Assembly: GCF_964355755.1 (NCBI RefSeq)
Contig: NC_092671.1
Span: 40,499,804 to 40,563,803, forward strand
Length of the DNA: 64,000 nt
Reading direction: 5' to 3'
DNA from: Antedon mediterranea
Taxonomy: Eukaryota > Echinodermata > Crinoidea > Comatulida > Antedonidae
Position numbers and translations under genes: made by a program
Part shown: positions 35,491 to 46,744 of the stretch, piece by piece
Position numbering within the stretch: position 1 is the stretch's first letter
Layout: each line of letters begins with the position of its first letter
The notes under the pieces: generated by a model
The model's input: only the letters and a program-made list of their open reading frames with translations
Told to the model about the DNA's origin: nothing
The model's database searches: none

Positions 35491-35899
35491 ATATTAATAG
35501 AGTTCATACCTGTAATGTCAATGAAATCTGGCAACAAGAATTGTGTTTGATCCTCCTAATAGTATTCTAATAATCTTGGTTTGTAAAGTAGGCATGAAAA
35601 ATCTAAACGCATAGCCAGGGGAGGGCTTGGAGTTTCGAACAAACTCCCCTGTGCCCGTCCTACGGTTTTTGTGAACTTTTTAGTAGCGTGCAAACGCGAC
35701 TCTACAGCTCACTATGTCGGTCGGTCGGTAAACACCAACTCAAATTTGAGCACGCGACTGCAGCCATGTATATGTTTCTGTTTATACTAGAAATCAGCAG
35801 TGAAAGTATATGTAAATAATATGTGTTAATATAGAATTAGTTTTTTTTATTTAATAAATAGTATTAAAGTTGATCTTATTCTTTATCTGTGATTAATTA

Positions 35900-36930
35900 T
35901 ACTCAAATGACTATAGTTTAAAACAGTATTAAACGGCATCGTACATTAATGTTATTTGCTGTTTATTCGAAGTTTATCCTATTCTTTATCACTGTGCTCT
36001 AGTATATCAAAATGACTATAGTTGAGAACGGTGTTAAACTGGATCGTACATTAATGTTATTTGTTGTATATTGTTAAGTTTATCCTATTCTTTATCACTG
36101 TGCTCAAGTATACCAAAATGACTATAGTTGAGAACAGTGTTAAACTGGATCGTACATTAATGTTATTTGTTGTATATTGTTAAGTTTATCCTATTCTTTA
36201 TCACTGTGCTCAAGTATACCAAAATGACTATAGTCGAGAACAGTGTTAAACTGGATCGTACATTAATGTTATTTGTTGTATATTATTAAGTTTATCCTAT
36301 TCTTTATCACTGTGCTCAAGTATACCAAAATGACTATAGTTGAGAACAGTGTTAAACGGGATCGTACATTAATGCTATTTGTTGTATATTATTAAGTTTA
36401 TCCTATTCTTTATCACTGTGCTCAAGTATACCAAAATGACTATAGTTGAGAACAGTGTTAAACGGGATCGTACATTAATGCTATTTGTTGTATATTGTTA
36501 AGTTTATCCTATTGTTTATTTTTTTAATTTTTTATTTTATTTCATACTCATCCAACAGCGAGTAACCCGCCAATTACAGGATGGATAAACTATTTAATTA
36601 ATGTTATTTGTTGTATATTGTTAAGTTTATCCTATTCTTTATCACTGTGCTCAAGTATACCAAAATGACTATAGTTGAGAACAGTGTTAAACAGGATCAT
36701 ACATTAATGTTATTTGTTGTATATTATTAAGTTTATCCTATTCTTTATCACTGTGCTCAAGTATACCAAAATGACTATAGTTGAGAACAGTGTTAAACGG
36801 GATCATACATTAATGTTATTTGTTGTATATTATTAAGTTTATCCTACCGTATTCTTTATCACTGTGCTCAAGTATACTAAAATGACTATAGTTGAGAACA
36901 GTGTTAAACTGGATCGTACATTAATTTTAT
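35900..36930 (-). repeat. ~105-bp satellite, ~9 units, inverted orientation
   Basis: The same family as 32040-34190, in reverse complement (CTCAAGTATACCAAAATGAC, GTTGAGAACAGTGTTAAAC). With the left array it forms inverted arms ~1.7 kb apart. Confidence 0.9.
36512..36590 (-). mobile_element. Very short LINE 3' end
   Basis: On the minus strand GGCGGGTTACTCGCTGTTGG is followed by an A-rich tail with GAAATAAAATAAAAAA. It resembles the end at 32900-32966 (GGCGG...TCGCTGTTGG) and interrupts a satellite unit. Confidence 0.55.
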
Positions 36931-37795
36931 CCTTTGCTTTACTGTGCTTTGATTTGATAAGTAAGTTTGGTTGCCCCGCCCCCATATGCTGCCTACTAAA
37001 TTAGGATTCCCTAGCTTTTCTATAAAAATTGAAGTACCCACAATGCACGTTATACGGAAGTCATAGTCTTGTAAAATACAGACACAATAGTTTTTATCGT
37101 ATTGTTTTCATTTAAATATCACTAAGATTGTCTTAAACTACAAACAACTAAAATTAGTGAAGGTATGCAAGTGTTTCTAAATGTTTACTACTGGTAGTAT
37201 TAATACAATTTGGATTATATCTTTTTCCAGAAAGGTAGAAAAAAACATAAAATATTTGAGAATTCTCAACTAGCCAGGATGGTATAGGAAATATAGCTCT
37301 TATAATTCATGTAAATAATGAAAGAAATATTATGTTCAAAATGTCTTTATGAATGTAATCTTATGCAATATACCATTTTTTTTATTTTTATACCTAATCT
37401 CAATTTTTAATACTGAATACCGTATCAATCTTTATATCGTTTTAGCTCTGTAATATAAATTTTCACTGTATACATATTTGTTTCATCATATTTAGATTTC
37501 AACACAATATCAAAATATTTTCTATAATCTTTTTACATCAGACTGTACAATATCACTTATATATATTTATTGATAGATAGATAGATAATATAACCTGTAT
37601 CATATTGTTGATCATTGCAATAAAAGTGGGTTGCCCCTCACAAAAGAAAAAAAAATATAAGTATCCAGGAACAGCCCCTGCCTAACCTAAATTAACTGAA
37701 CTCTCTAAATATCTCTCTTTCAAAATAAAAAAAAACATTTTATATTTATTTTAAAAAAAAGAAATCCGTAGAGATTTGAACCCCAGCTAGTAGAG
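36931..37795. other. AT-rich flank between composite repeat and LINE
   Basis: Contains the right inverted terminus (37256-37276), a GATA microsatellite near 37575, and a minus-strand GGTTCAAATCTC followed by a T tract (37740-37790) that looks like a degraded tRNA-derived B box. No gene. Confidence 0.45.
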
Positions 37796-38423
37796 CTGAG
37801 AGAATCCAAACGATAGTTACTAGAGTATCAAAAATCAAAGAGAGTAGTGACATTTATATTCTTGGTGACTTTAACATAATAATGTACTTTAAATATTAAT
37901 CCAGTATCGCAAAGATATAATGATTGTCTTATAAGAAATGGTTTTAGTAATGTTATTAAGGATATAACTAGAATAGGAAAAGAAAAAAGCTCATGTTTGG
38001 ACCACATTGTTACTAATGTACAAAAAAATGTGAAGCAATCTGGAGTAATTAACATTGGCTTAGTGACCATTTTCTTATTTATTGCACTAGAAACCTAAGT
38101 CTCATGTTCATAAAAATGAACACAACTCCGCAAAATTACGATCTTTAAAAAACTATAATGTAAATAACTATCTTGAAACACTTAACGATATCGATTGGTC
38201 TGTTGTCACTGATAATGTCGATGTAAATATCGCGTGGTTAACTATTAAAGATATCATCATTAAGGTTATCGACTCAATAGCGCCAATAAAAAAAGTTAGA
38301 CAAACAAAACATAGCACCCGGTTTACCTCCGAAATTGCCAATGAAATCAAAGTAAGAGACACTTTTAAAAAAATTCAAGAAAGATATATCTAATCTAGAT
38401 ATATACAAATCTTATTGTGCCTC
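37796..38423 (+). pseudogene. LINE endonuclease fragment (left part of split LINE)
   Basis: The broken frames contain YILGDFNI, LDHIVTN and a SDHF-type motif, the conserved active-site blocks of the APE-type endonuclease of non-LTR retrotransposons. Frames shift several times, so it is inactive. The LTR element at 38424-49780 interrupts it; the sequence continues at 49786 after the GCCTC target duplication. Confidence 0.8.
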
Positions 38424-38885
38424 TGTCACGAACTCCTCTCACGTATGTTTCCGAGCGGTTGAAAATACTTTAGGAACTCCCTTGTGACATAAAAGTATAC
38501 ACACAAAATCCACAAAGTTGTAAAATAACTCAAAAACAAAGCTTTAATTTCAATCAACTTCAACTTTTAACAATCCAGTAAGCACTTTAAACAACAGCTT
38601 CACAATGACTTTACGATATAACATCCAACCTCTAATCCAACCTCTAATCCAACAACCTTACAATAGTTTACAACCCTTTATATACAAGATGCTCCTATCC
38701 TTCTAGATCATTCTTTATACTTCTCATTATTACATGATTACAGTTTCTATTAATAGCACTTCTGGAATGTTCTTGATTGTTCTTATTAATTATACATGGT
38801 TTATTAAATCAAAACATCTTATTCTAGAATGTTCATGTAAATACTATATGTTACTCTATATGTTAGGGAATGGTAATTTATTACA
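38424..38885 (-). repeat. 3' LTR of the Gmr1-like element
   Basis: 462 bp, TGTAATAAATTACC...GTTCGTGACA on the minus strand, with TG/CA ends. It is preceded (38886-38906) by a purine-rich tract AGAAAGAGGGGGGAG that fits the polypurine primer of plus-strand synthesis. Confidence 0.93.
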
Positions 38886-38902
38886 CTCCCCCCTCTTTCT
38901 GA
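38886..38902 (-). other. Polypurine tract of the Gmr1-like element
   Basis: CAGAAAGAGGGGGGAG lies directly against the 3' LTR on the minus strand. Confidence 0.8.
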
Positions 38903-39105
38903 GCTCAAAACTCTTTCTTGGAGTTTTGAGGGGCAAGTATACACGGACGTGGCAAAATATAACATTTTCGACCTAGAAACCCTGTTGAATATAAATTCAA
39001 ACTACATTACGTGAAAACCAAATTCTCATTACAAACAAAATGTAAGAAACAAGTAACTTATAAACATTAAAACCTATTTTGTCTATTTGTAAAGTAACCC
39101 TAGCT

Positions 39106-41332
39106 TTAAGTTAATGGTTTTCGTGACAATCCGTCAGCATTACCATTAGAAATACCCCTTCTATGTACAACAGTAAAGCAATAAGGTTGTAAATCAAGAC
39201 TCCATCTAGTTAGTCTTTTGTTTGTCTCTTTCATTTCAACCAACCATTTGAGTGGTTGATGGTCAGTAACTATGTTAAATTTTCTGCCAAGTAGATAATA
39301 TCGCAGACTTTCGACAGCCCATTTTACCATTAGAAATACCCCTTCTATGTACAACAGTAAAGCAATAAGGTTGTAAATCAAGACTCCATCTAGTTAGTCT
39401 TTTGTTTGTCTCTTTCATTTCAACCAACCATTTGAGTGGTTGATGGTCAGTAACTATCTTAAATTTTCTGCCAAGTAGATAATATCGCAGACTTTCGACA
39501 GCCCATTTTATAGCTAAACACTCTTTCTCTATAGTTGCATAATTCTGTTCCCTTGGGAACATCTTACGACTAAGATACAATACTGGATGGTCAGTACCAT
39601 CAGGACCTAGTTGACTAAGTACTGCACCTAACCCTCGATCTGACGCATCTGTTTGCAGTATAAACTCTGCATTAAAATCTGGGTTTCGTAACACAGGGTC
39701 TGAACATAATGCCTGTTTTAACTTTACAAGTGCATCTTCGCACTCAGGCGTCCATTTGATTTTATCTGGATGTTTTTTCCCCGTCAGATCAGTTAGAGGT
39801 GCTGCAATGTCAGCATAATTAGGAATAAACTTTCGGTAGTATCCTGTCAGGCCAAGAAAAGATTTAACATCCTTCTTAGTTTTAGGTTTTTCCCATTGTA
39901 CTACCGCTTCTACCTTAGTCTTTTGAGGACGTATCATTCCCTCTCCAACTACATACCCTAAATAATGCACTTTACTATGTGCGAAACTACATTTTGCAGG
40001 TTTGACTGTCAGATTAGCTTGCTTGAGGGTCCGAAAAATGTCCCTAAGATGATGGATATGACTTTCCCAGTCTGGACTAAATATTACCAGATCATCCATA
40101 TAAGCTGCTGCATAAGATTCTTTCTTGCGCAACAGTTGATCCATCATTCTTTGAAACGTTGCAGGAGCCCCATGCAAGCCAAATGGTAAATACTTAAATT
40201 GGTACAAACCCATTGGTGTTGAAAAAGCAGTATATGGTTTTGACCGTTCAGTTAATGGAACCTGCCAGTAACCTTTACATAAATCTAACTTTGTTATAAA
40301 TTTAGCAGGACCAACCCTGCCTATTATTTCATCTATTCGAGGCATTGGATATGCATCAAACTTGCTCAAGATATTCACTTTTTTGTAATTTACGCAAAAG
40401 CGAGCTGTACCGTCCGGCTTTGGTACCATGATATAAGGAGAGGACCAGGGACTGTGAGACTCTTCTATTACCCCAAGTTCCAACATAGATTCTATCTCTT
40501 CTTTTACTTTGCCTAACTTAGCCTGAGGAATTGGATAAGCTCTTAATCTAACTGGGTGTACCCCTAGGTTCATTTCAATATCATGCTTTATTACAGTAGT
40601 TTTCCCTGGCTTATCCTGTAACACTGAGTCAAATTCAGAAAACACCTCCGCTAAATCTGAAAGCTGAGATTCATCTAATCCTTCACCAGAATCTAAGGTT
40701 AAATTGGAACTAGAAATATTTGACCAAGAAATGTCCTTATCCTGACCCTCGTCTTGTCCAGTTACATCATTTATAGCCAGCATAACCTCAATAGTTCTAC
40801 GATGAAATTGTTTTAAAAGATTTATGTGGTAGACTTTTGACTTTTTCCGTTTATCATTAGTTTCCACCTCATAGTTTACTGGACCTAGTTTCCTTAAAAC
40901 CTTGTAAGGACCTTGCCATTTGGCCTCTAATGCATTGTTACTAGATGGTAAGAGTAATAGGACTTCATCACCTGGACTAAATTCTCTACAAACAGATTTC
41001 TGATCATATTTTTGTTTTTGCCTTGTTTGGGATAGTTCAATGTTTTCCTGGACTAGATCTTTCATTGAAGTTAACCTATCTCTCATTTTAACAACGTGTG
41101 AAACCACACTTTGAGGACCTGTCACCGTGCCTGTCCACATTTCTTTCATTATATCAAGTGGACCTTGTACCTTCCAACCATACAATAATTCAAATGGAGG
41201 GAACCCAGTTGACTCCTGCGGTACCTCCCTATAAGCAAATAATAGGTACGGAAGCAATTTATCCCATTCTCGGGGATCATCCTGAACAAATTTTCTAATC
41301 ATAGCCTTGAGGGTGCCATTAAATCTTTCCAC
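39106..41332 (-). pseudogene. Gmr1-like pol: integrase C-terminus, RT and RNase H
   Basis: A continuous frame 41332-39275 contains: integrase C-terminal part (residues ~1-180, with VERFNGTLKA region and GPYKVL, the GPY/F module), a linker, reverse transcriptase (~225-480, with TKLDLCKGYWQVPL and AAYMDDLVIF) and RNase H (~530-665, with QTDASDRGLGAVL and TDHQPLKWL). A 185-bp tandem duplication (39139-39325 repeated at 39324-39510) shifts the frame, and the intact RNase H end (NADGLSRKPLT) is only in the left copy at 39106-39381. The integrase N-terminal part is separated by the 5-kb insertion. Confidence 0.9.
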
Positions 41333-41366
41333 TAATCCATCGGTTTGTGGATGGTAGGGAGCCCTT

Positions 41367-41523
41367 AATTGAAAGTAACTTATAAATTTGACTCAACAAC
41401 TTAGAGGTAAAGTTAGAGCCTTGAATTGATCGGTTAAAATTTCTGTTGGTACCCCTACCCTGGAAAATAATTTAATCAACTCATCCGCTATCTTTGGAGC
41501 TTCAATACTTCTCAGTGGGATAG
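41367..41523 (-). repeat. Left copy of the duplicated integrase segment
   Basis: 157 bp nearly identical to 46593-46744 (152 bp). It differs by a 5-bp insertion (AATTG after CCTTG) that destroys the frame here. The two copies bracket the foreign + strand fragment. Confidence 0.9.
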
Positions 41524-42757
41524 GGTCTTTGAACGCATGACATTAGACGGAACGGACGTAAATCGTGACTAGGCCTAAGCCTATTTCTATGCTGTATCAG
41601 TATCGGCCATTACGCACGTTCCCTGGTGTTTGATATACACTAGCCTATATGAGCCAGCAGGGTTTCCTGTGTAAGCTTCCCAGCCTAGACTGAGCGGTAT
41701 ATAAGCCAGTTCTACGGTAATATTGGTGGAACAACAGGTATTCACTGTGATTGAATAGGTTATAGGCCTATAGTATAGTTTAAGCCTCATTGCTACTATT
41801 ACGAGGTACGAGCCACAAGGGGTCAAGCTCAACCCTACTAGCCTAGCTAAGTACTGAGGGATTGCTCACTGGGTAGCCACACACATACACAGCAACGGAA
41901 TTAAGGTACGTTTAGTCCTCCTAGGCTGGCCTGTGTGTTTATCACTACCAGCAGCCACACATCGGAGTGGACTGTTCGTACTCCTCTGTGTATCGCACTT
42001 CATCTGGGCCACCAGGGGGCAAGAGACCAGTCCCGCCTAAAAGGTAAGCTAGTACGCCTTGTGTAATAATTGTAGTAGCTTCGCACTCTCGGCCGTTTTA
42101 CAACATTGGCGCTGCGAGCAAAAACGTGAATTCGGGACGCCAAGTTACTTAGTTTGTTAGTGAAGACGACATAACGGATCAAATCTCCCGCTTTACTTTT
42201 AACAATTCCGCACGGTGTGGGTTCACCGCGATTAGTTGATATTTAATAAAGTGCAAGGATATTTGTATCGACTCTATAGGCGCCATTGATGGTAGACGTT
42301 AATGCTTTTGTAACGGAACTTCATCAGGTAGTACCCATTGAGAAGTTAAACTTATTACAGAGCAAAAAGAGCTTCATTTATTGTCATTATTATAAAATTA
42401 TTTCAATTGTATTTTTGCATTGCTGAAGTTGAATCACGGAGCGTATCCTCCATTGTGTGATCTTCTGAATTCCTAAGACACTTGTGGGCGGACTTCGCAC
42501 GTTTCTTTGACTTCATTTGCATATCACGTTAAGCAACTGTGATTTCTATTAAGCAGGTGTAACTCGTTTTTCTTTACTATTGCCTTTTAGAGAAAGTTGT
42601 TGTTATTTTTATTATATTATATATATATTTTTTTCTCTGGTAGTATATAAGAAGTACAATCCTCAGTTATATACAAGTCGATTTTATATTGTATTGGTAT
42701 AGCATTGTTGGGTCTACTTCAATTCTATACGTTTTAGTAGTAATTTGATAATTTAGC

Positions 42758-44404
42758 ATGCCTCCAAAATCCCGATTCGTTTCTATTAATTTTTGCGACA
42801 TGTTAGATCTTAACCTTTTGCCTGGCATAGGTGCCTCACGTGCTCAAAAACTTATAGAATGGAGGGAGGGTTACGGCAACATCACCCCGAATAACATAGG
42901 GAAGATAATAAGAGGCTCAGGAAAAGGCAAGTTTATGAAATGGTTGGATTTCACTCCAAACCCGAGATGGGGAGGGAGAGACGGAGACTCAACGATTTAC
43001 CGTGAGCTCCGGGATACCAGCACACCACTTGAGGTTGCTTATCCACCCGACCATTCTGGGTTAGGAATAGAGTCAAGATATTCTTCTCTACATCCTAAGA
43101 CAGAGGCAAATCAGAATTACGATACAAGAGTCTCTGATATACTGTCTGATTCACCAGTAGATACTTTATCGTGCAATTCTGGGAGGGTTCCTAAATCAAG
43201 CGCCAACAGTCCAATTGCGTATCACGATACCTGGACAACGCTTGTACGTCAGGACACTACTCCAATATCCTACTACCATGGTACCCGGGTAACACCTTTC
43301 CAACAGGATACCCGAGAAACATCTACCTGGCAGGATAATTGTGGGACGCATTTTAATTATAAGACCAGTGGTACGCCAGTCTATTATCAGACCCAAGCCA
43401 CATCAACATACCAAGCACCACAAGATAGGCCCACGATGTATGATAGGGAAAGAAAAGATTTTTATAGCTCCTATAACACCCAACAGACTCCAGTCTCTTA
43501 TGAACCTCGTTATGATCATAGGGAACTAAGGGATAGGAAATCTCAACCCTCCACAAGGCGTGCCTCTAGAGGTGAACCTCAGACACGACATGTTGGTTGG
43601 GCCTGGGAGGATGACTCTGATAGTGAAAGTGAGCATGATGCGTATTTAGCTGACTTCAGGGAATTCTTGAGGAATACTGAATGTAGAACCCTTAGGCGGC
43701 AGAAGCATTTCAGGCCCAAGGATATTCCCAAAAGTCTAGTATTTAATGGCAAGGATAATTGGGTTCTCTTTAAGGAACGCTTCCTCAATTACGCTGACGA
43801 GCATGACCTCAGCAATAGGGGAATGCGCAATGCTTTCAGTTGGTGCGTTACCGGCATAGCTGCTGAGTATTTTGTTAATTTAACTGACATGAATGTAGAT
43901 ATCTCTTTCAGACAAATCGTACAAGCTTTTGACGGACGCTTTAAGGCCGAAGAGTTACCCGAGGTCTTGGAAGTGAAATTTGAAGCTGCTGTACAGCATG
44001 AAGGAGAATCTATAGAAGATTGGGGCGACAGAGTTCTCACACTGACTAGAAAAGCCTTTAGCGATCTCCCGCAAGGTTGGATCTGTCAAAGGGCGGTTGT
44101 GAAATTCTGTGTGGGTTGTTTTGACGCTGACGCTGGGCAGTATATGCTTCACCAGAACTGTACCACCCTGACTGAAGCAATGGCAGCTTACGAGAAGTAC
44201 ACTGGGCTGAGAGAACTCTGCCTTCGTACGAGGAGTAGACAACAGGAACCAGTGAAGCCGCATGTCCGGTTTACCACCATGCCTAAACATCTGGAACACC
44301 CAGCCTCATCCAGGAATAGAGGGGAATCTTTTGATGGTGGGGCAGAGGTAGAGGTTCGGAAGGTAAGTAAACCTAGCAAGGGTCGGACTCGCCTGGCGAG
44401 CTAG
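42758..44404 (+). CDS. Gag-like protein with N-terminal helix-hairpin-helix
   Basis: 548 codons. Residues ~10-60 contain LNLLPGIGASRAQKLIEWR, a helix-hairpin-helix of the ComEA/nuclease type (L-PGIG-xxA-xxI). A long Tyr/Thr/Gln-rich low-complexity middle follows. Residues ~325-500 resemble retrotransposon capsid (KDNWVLFKERFLNYADEH, ESIEDWGDRVLTLTRKAF, CVGCFDADAGQ). There is no zinc knuckle in this frame. The coding frame is intact, unlike the surrounding element. The function of the HhH in a gag is unknown; DNA or nucleic-acid binding is an inference. GC content and codon use are higher than in the flanking element. Confidence 0.75.
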   Translation: MPPKSRFVSINFCDMLDLNLLPGIGASRAQKLIEWREGYGNITPNNIGKIIRGSGKGKFMKWLDFTPNPRWGGRDGDSTIYRELRDTSTPLEVAYPPDHSGLGIESRYSSLHPKTEANQNYDTRVSDILSDSPVDTLSCNSGRVPKSSANSPIAYHDTWTTLVRQDTTPISYYHGTRVTPFQQDTRETSTWQDNCGTHFNYKTSGTPVYYQTQATSTYQAPQDRPTMYDRERKDFYSSYNTQQTPVSYEPRYDHRELRDRKSQPSTRRASRGEPQTRHVGWAWEDDSDSESEHDAYLADFREFLRNTECRTLRRQKHFRPKDIPKSLVFNGKDNWVLFKERFLNYADEHDLSNRGMRNAFSWCVTGIAAEYFVNLTDMNVDISFRQIVQAFDGRFKAEELPEVLEVKFEAAVQHEGESIEDWGDRVLTLTRKAFSDLPQGWICQRAVVKFCVGCFDADAGQYMLHQNCTTLTEAMAAYEKYTGLRELCLRTRSRQQEPVKPHVRFTTMPKHLEHPASSRNRGESFDGGAEVEVRKVSKPSKGRTRLAS

Positions 44405-44551
44405 CGAAACCCTACCGTTCCTAGGCTAACGAGGAAGCCTGATCCCAAGGATCACCGGTTACCTTCACAGCCAAACCCAGATCCCACTGATGGAGCCGTC
44501 GAGTCTAAAATAGTTCAACAGGATAACAGGGGCACTCGCCTAGTAAGTGAG

Positions 44552-45144
44552 TTGTCGAACCAAATCAACCAGTTGACAACCAAATTTGATATTCTGCTAA
44601 CTACACTACAACGGCAACCCAAGGCAACACCAACACCGGTTAGACAGGACCCAGCATTGCCACCCCGAGTGTGCGTTGAGGGCCAGGAACCCGGTCAACA
44701 GGTTTGTCAATTTGGGTCAGAAGGTAAGCAGACGTCAAACTAGAGCAGGTTGGGAACACAGCCCAGCTTCTCAACCTGTCATCTTCTATGGGCTCTGACT
44801 CAAAGGCTGAAATACATAAAAAGAATAATGTCAATGATAATAATAATGTCCATAATAATAATAGTGTTTCTATGAGTACTTTTTCAGAGAACACGCTGGC
44901 ACTACTCCCAGGTTGCAAAGGTTCATTTGTAGGCACTACTCCGACCGACGATCTGTTGGAGCCGAGTGCGACAAACCGAACTCAAACCGTGGAGGCAGGG
45001 ACCAAAGCAGATGAGATTGAAAAAACCATCATGATCAACAGAGTACAATCCAACCGTGCCTTATACACCACGGTCTACGTGAATCAAACCGAAGTGACAG
45101 CTGTTGTGGACACGGCTGCAGAACGGACAATACCTCTCAGATAA
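44552..45144 (+). pseudogene. Gag-pol linker and protease N-terminal part of the inserted element
   Basis: Frames 44552-44743 (a coiled-coil-like LSNQINQLTTKFDILLTTL) and 44788-45144. The latter ends with VTAVVDTAAERTI, an aspartic protease active-site motif (D-T-A). It is closed by a stop about 12 bases before the frame that carries the rest of the protease, so one frameshift separates them. Confidence 0.65.
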
Positions 45145-46087
45145 TGTATACTCACGTTTATTGTCTAAACCACCTATTGTAGCCGAGCTTAACTTTACTC
45201 TAGCAGGTAGAGGTACATCAATGCCTGGTTACAAAGTGGGACCTGTTAACTTGAGATTGGGATCTGATGTCTACACTGAATTCTTCTATGTAGCACCGAT
45301 TCATGATGAAATGTTACTAGGTCAGGATTTTATGGTGAAAAACAAGGCCATGATAGACTGCGGACGTTTGCTATTAACAATAGGCTCAAGCACGGTATCT
45401 GGGAGGGAAAATCGGGAATCCGAATCCCCGAGAATCGCCAGTGTCCTTGTTGCTAAACGTAGAGTGATACCACCACACTCAGTAATGCATGTCCGATGTC
45501 AACTCGTACCTAACAATTTACCATTACCAGATTACATTATAGGTACAGAGATGAATTCTTCGTTGGCAATTCCAGTTACCACACACCAGGGATTACGGAA
45601 GTCGCACCTGTGTGTGGTCAACACTTCTAATCAGTACATCACATTGAAGAAGGGCAGGAACATTGCCACAGCCACGGAGACCAAGCCGATGGAAGGGGGT
45701 GCGGTTAGCGCTGCTGACGTGTGTTCAGTACCCAGAAATGATGTGCCTGTTTCGGCAGGACCCCGTCATCTGGTCAACATACTCGGTGCATTGTGTGCCC
45801 ATCCCGCCTCCATTAAGGATGCAGGACTGTCTTCTCTTGCCACTCAGGAGAAAAGTTTAAGCCTGAATGCAGTGTATTGTTTGGAGGAATCCGAGCACTG
45901 CATTGTCACTCTAGAAGTTGCTCAGATTCGACACACAAGTGGCGAGATAGGGAGTGAGGGTTTTGTTTGGGACCCAGGAGGTTTAAGGACCATTACAGAA
46001 ACCCGGGCCCCAAATGGATTAAATTACTTGTATATTCACAGGATGGTTGCATGGTCACGGCAGTTCAGCCTGGGATACCGACTTTAG
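45104..46087 (+). pseudogene. Protease C-terminal part and downstream region of the inserted element
   Basis: Continues the protease with VAPIHDEMLLGQDFMVKN, the L-L-G-x-D flap-side motif of retropepsins. After that I recognise no domain, and the expected reverse transcriptase is absent. The frameshift at ~45125-45145 may be a mutation or a recoding site; a single copy cannot tell. Confidence 0.65.
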
Positions 46088-46592
46088 GAGCTAATTCTTC
46101 CAGCCCAAGTTTGGAATTCTTTTGGTTGAATAAAGCCGCCCTACACTCGTCCGATGATGGACTCTCATTTCGTATAAGGTAAAAAGGTTATTGGATTTAC
46201 CTGTGGGGAGACGCAGCGATGCATGGAAAGGGATAACGATTTCCGTGTCCTCACCCGACAAGGGCTATGTGCTATACCTTAGCCAGCCGCAGGGCAAATC
46301 CACGAAGCTGTGTCCCCTATGAACCTGTTGATTAGCCTAAGACTGTTCTTTGTCTCGCTGAGAAGAAGGGTGAAGTAACTCCAACCTCGCGACTGACAGC
46401 ACAGCCCCTGGGTAGTTAACTGACCGTTTACCACATTGCTATCCTGAGCTGGATCTGATTCACTGTGGAAAATGTGTAGAATGATTATCTTTGCAGATTT
46501 TCAATTGGGATGGACTTTTCTGAGTTTACCTCAAATCCTCCTAATTAATCAGTCTTGATTGCTACCAGGCACTGGACAACATCAGAACACTG
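46088..46592. other. 3' part of inserted block, no recognised gene
   Basis: Several stops in all frames. I see no LTR end or polypurine tract before the duplicated integrase segment begins at 46593. Confidence 0.6.
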
Positions 46593-46744
46593 AATTGAAA
46601 GTAACTTATAAATTTGACTCAACAACTTAGAGGTAAAGTTAGAGCCTTGATCGGTTAAAATTTCTGTTGGTACCCCTACCCTGGAAAATAATTTAATCAA
46701 CTCATCCGCTATCTTTGGAGCTTCAATACTTCTCAGTGGGATAG
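46593..46744 (-). repeat. Right copy of the duplicated integrase segment
   Basis: 152 bp; here the integrase frame is intact, in contrast to the 157-bp left copy. Confidence 0.9.

Larger units (their letters stand above)
31752..37276. mobile_element. Large non-coding composite flanked by short inverted repeats
   Basis: GGCTAGTTGAGAATTCTCAA at 31752 and its inverse at 37256-37276 bound the region. The inside consists of a direct ~105-bp array (32040-34190), a ~90-bp array (34190-35490) and the ~105-bp units again in inverted orientation (35900-36930). No long reading frame apart from inserted LINE ends. It could be a transposon with an amplified interior or a rearranged satellite; the superfamily is unassigned. 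Confidence 0.55.
41524..46592 (+). mobile_element. Foreign LTR-retroelement 5' half inserted antisense in integrase
   Basis: A 5069-bp block with a 5' non-coding part, an HhH-gag ORF (42758-44404), a linker frame (44552-44743) and a protease region (44788-46087), all on the + strand and opposite to the host element. At about 42104-42122, ACAACA is followed by TTGGCGCTGCGAGC, which could be an LTR end and a primer-binding site, so 41530-42110 may be its LTR. No RT, integrase or second LTR is present; it ends within non-coding sequence (46088-46592). Confidence 0.75.

Noticed and set aside
37740-37800. tRNA gene on the minus strand (GGTTCAAATC plus T tract)
   Set aside because: Only a B-box-like word and terminator are seen; there is no convincing A box or acceptor stem. 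Probably a SINE remnant.
44788-46087. A host gene captured by a transposon
   Set aside because: The protease motifs (D-T-A and LLGQDF) after a gag-like ORF indicate a retroelement, not a host gene.
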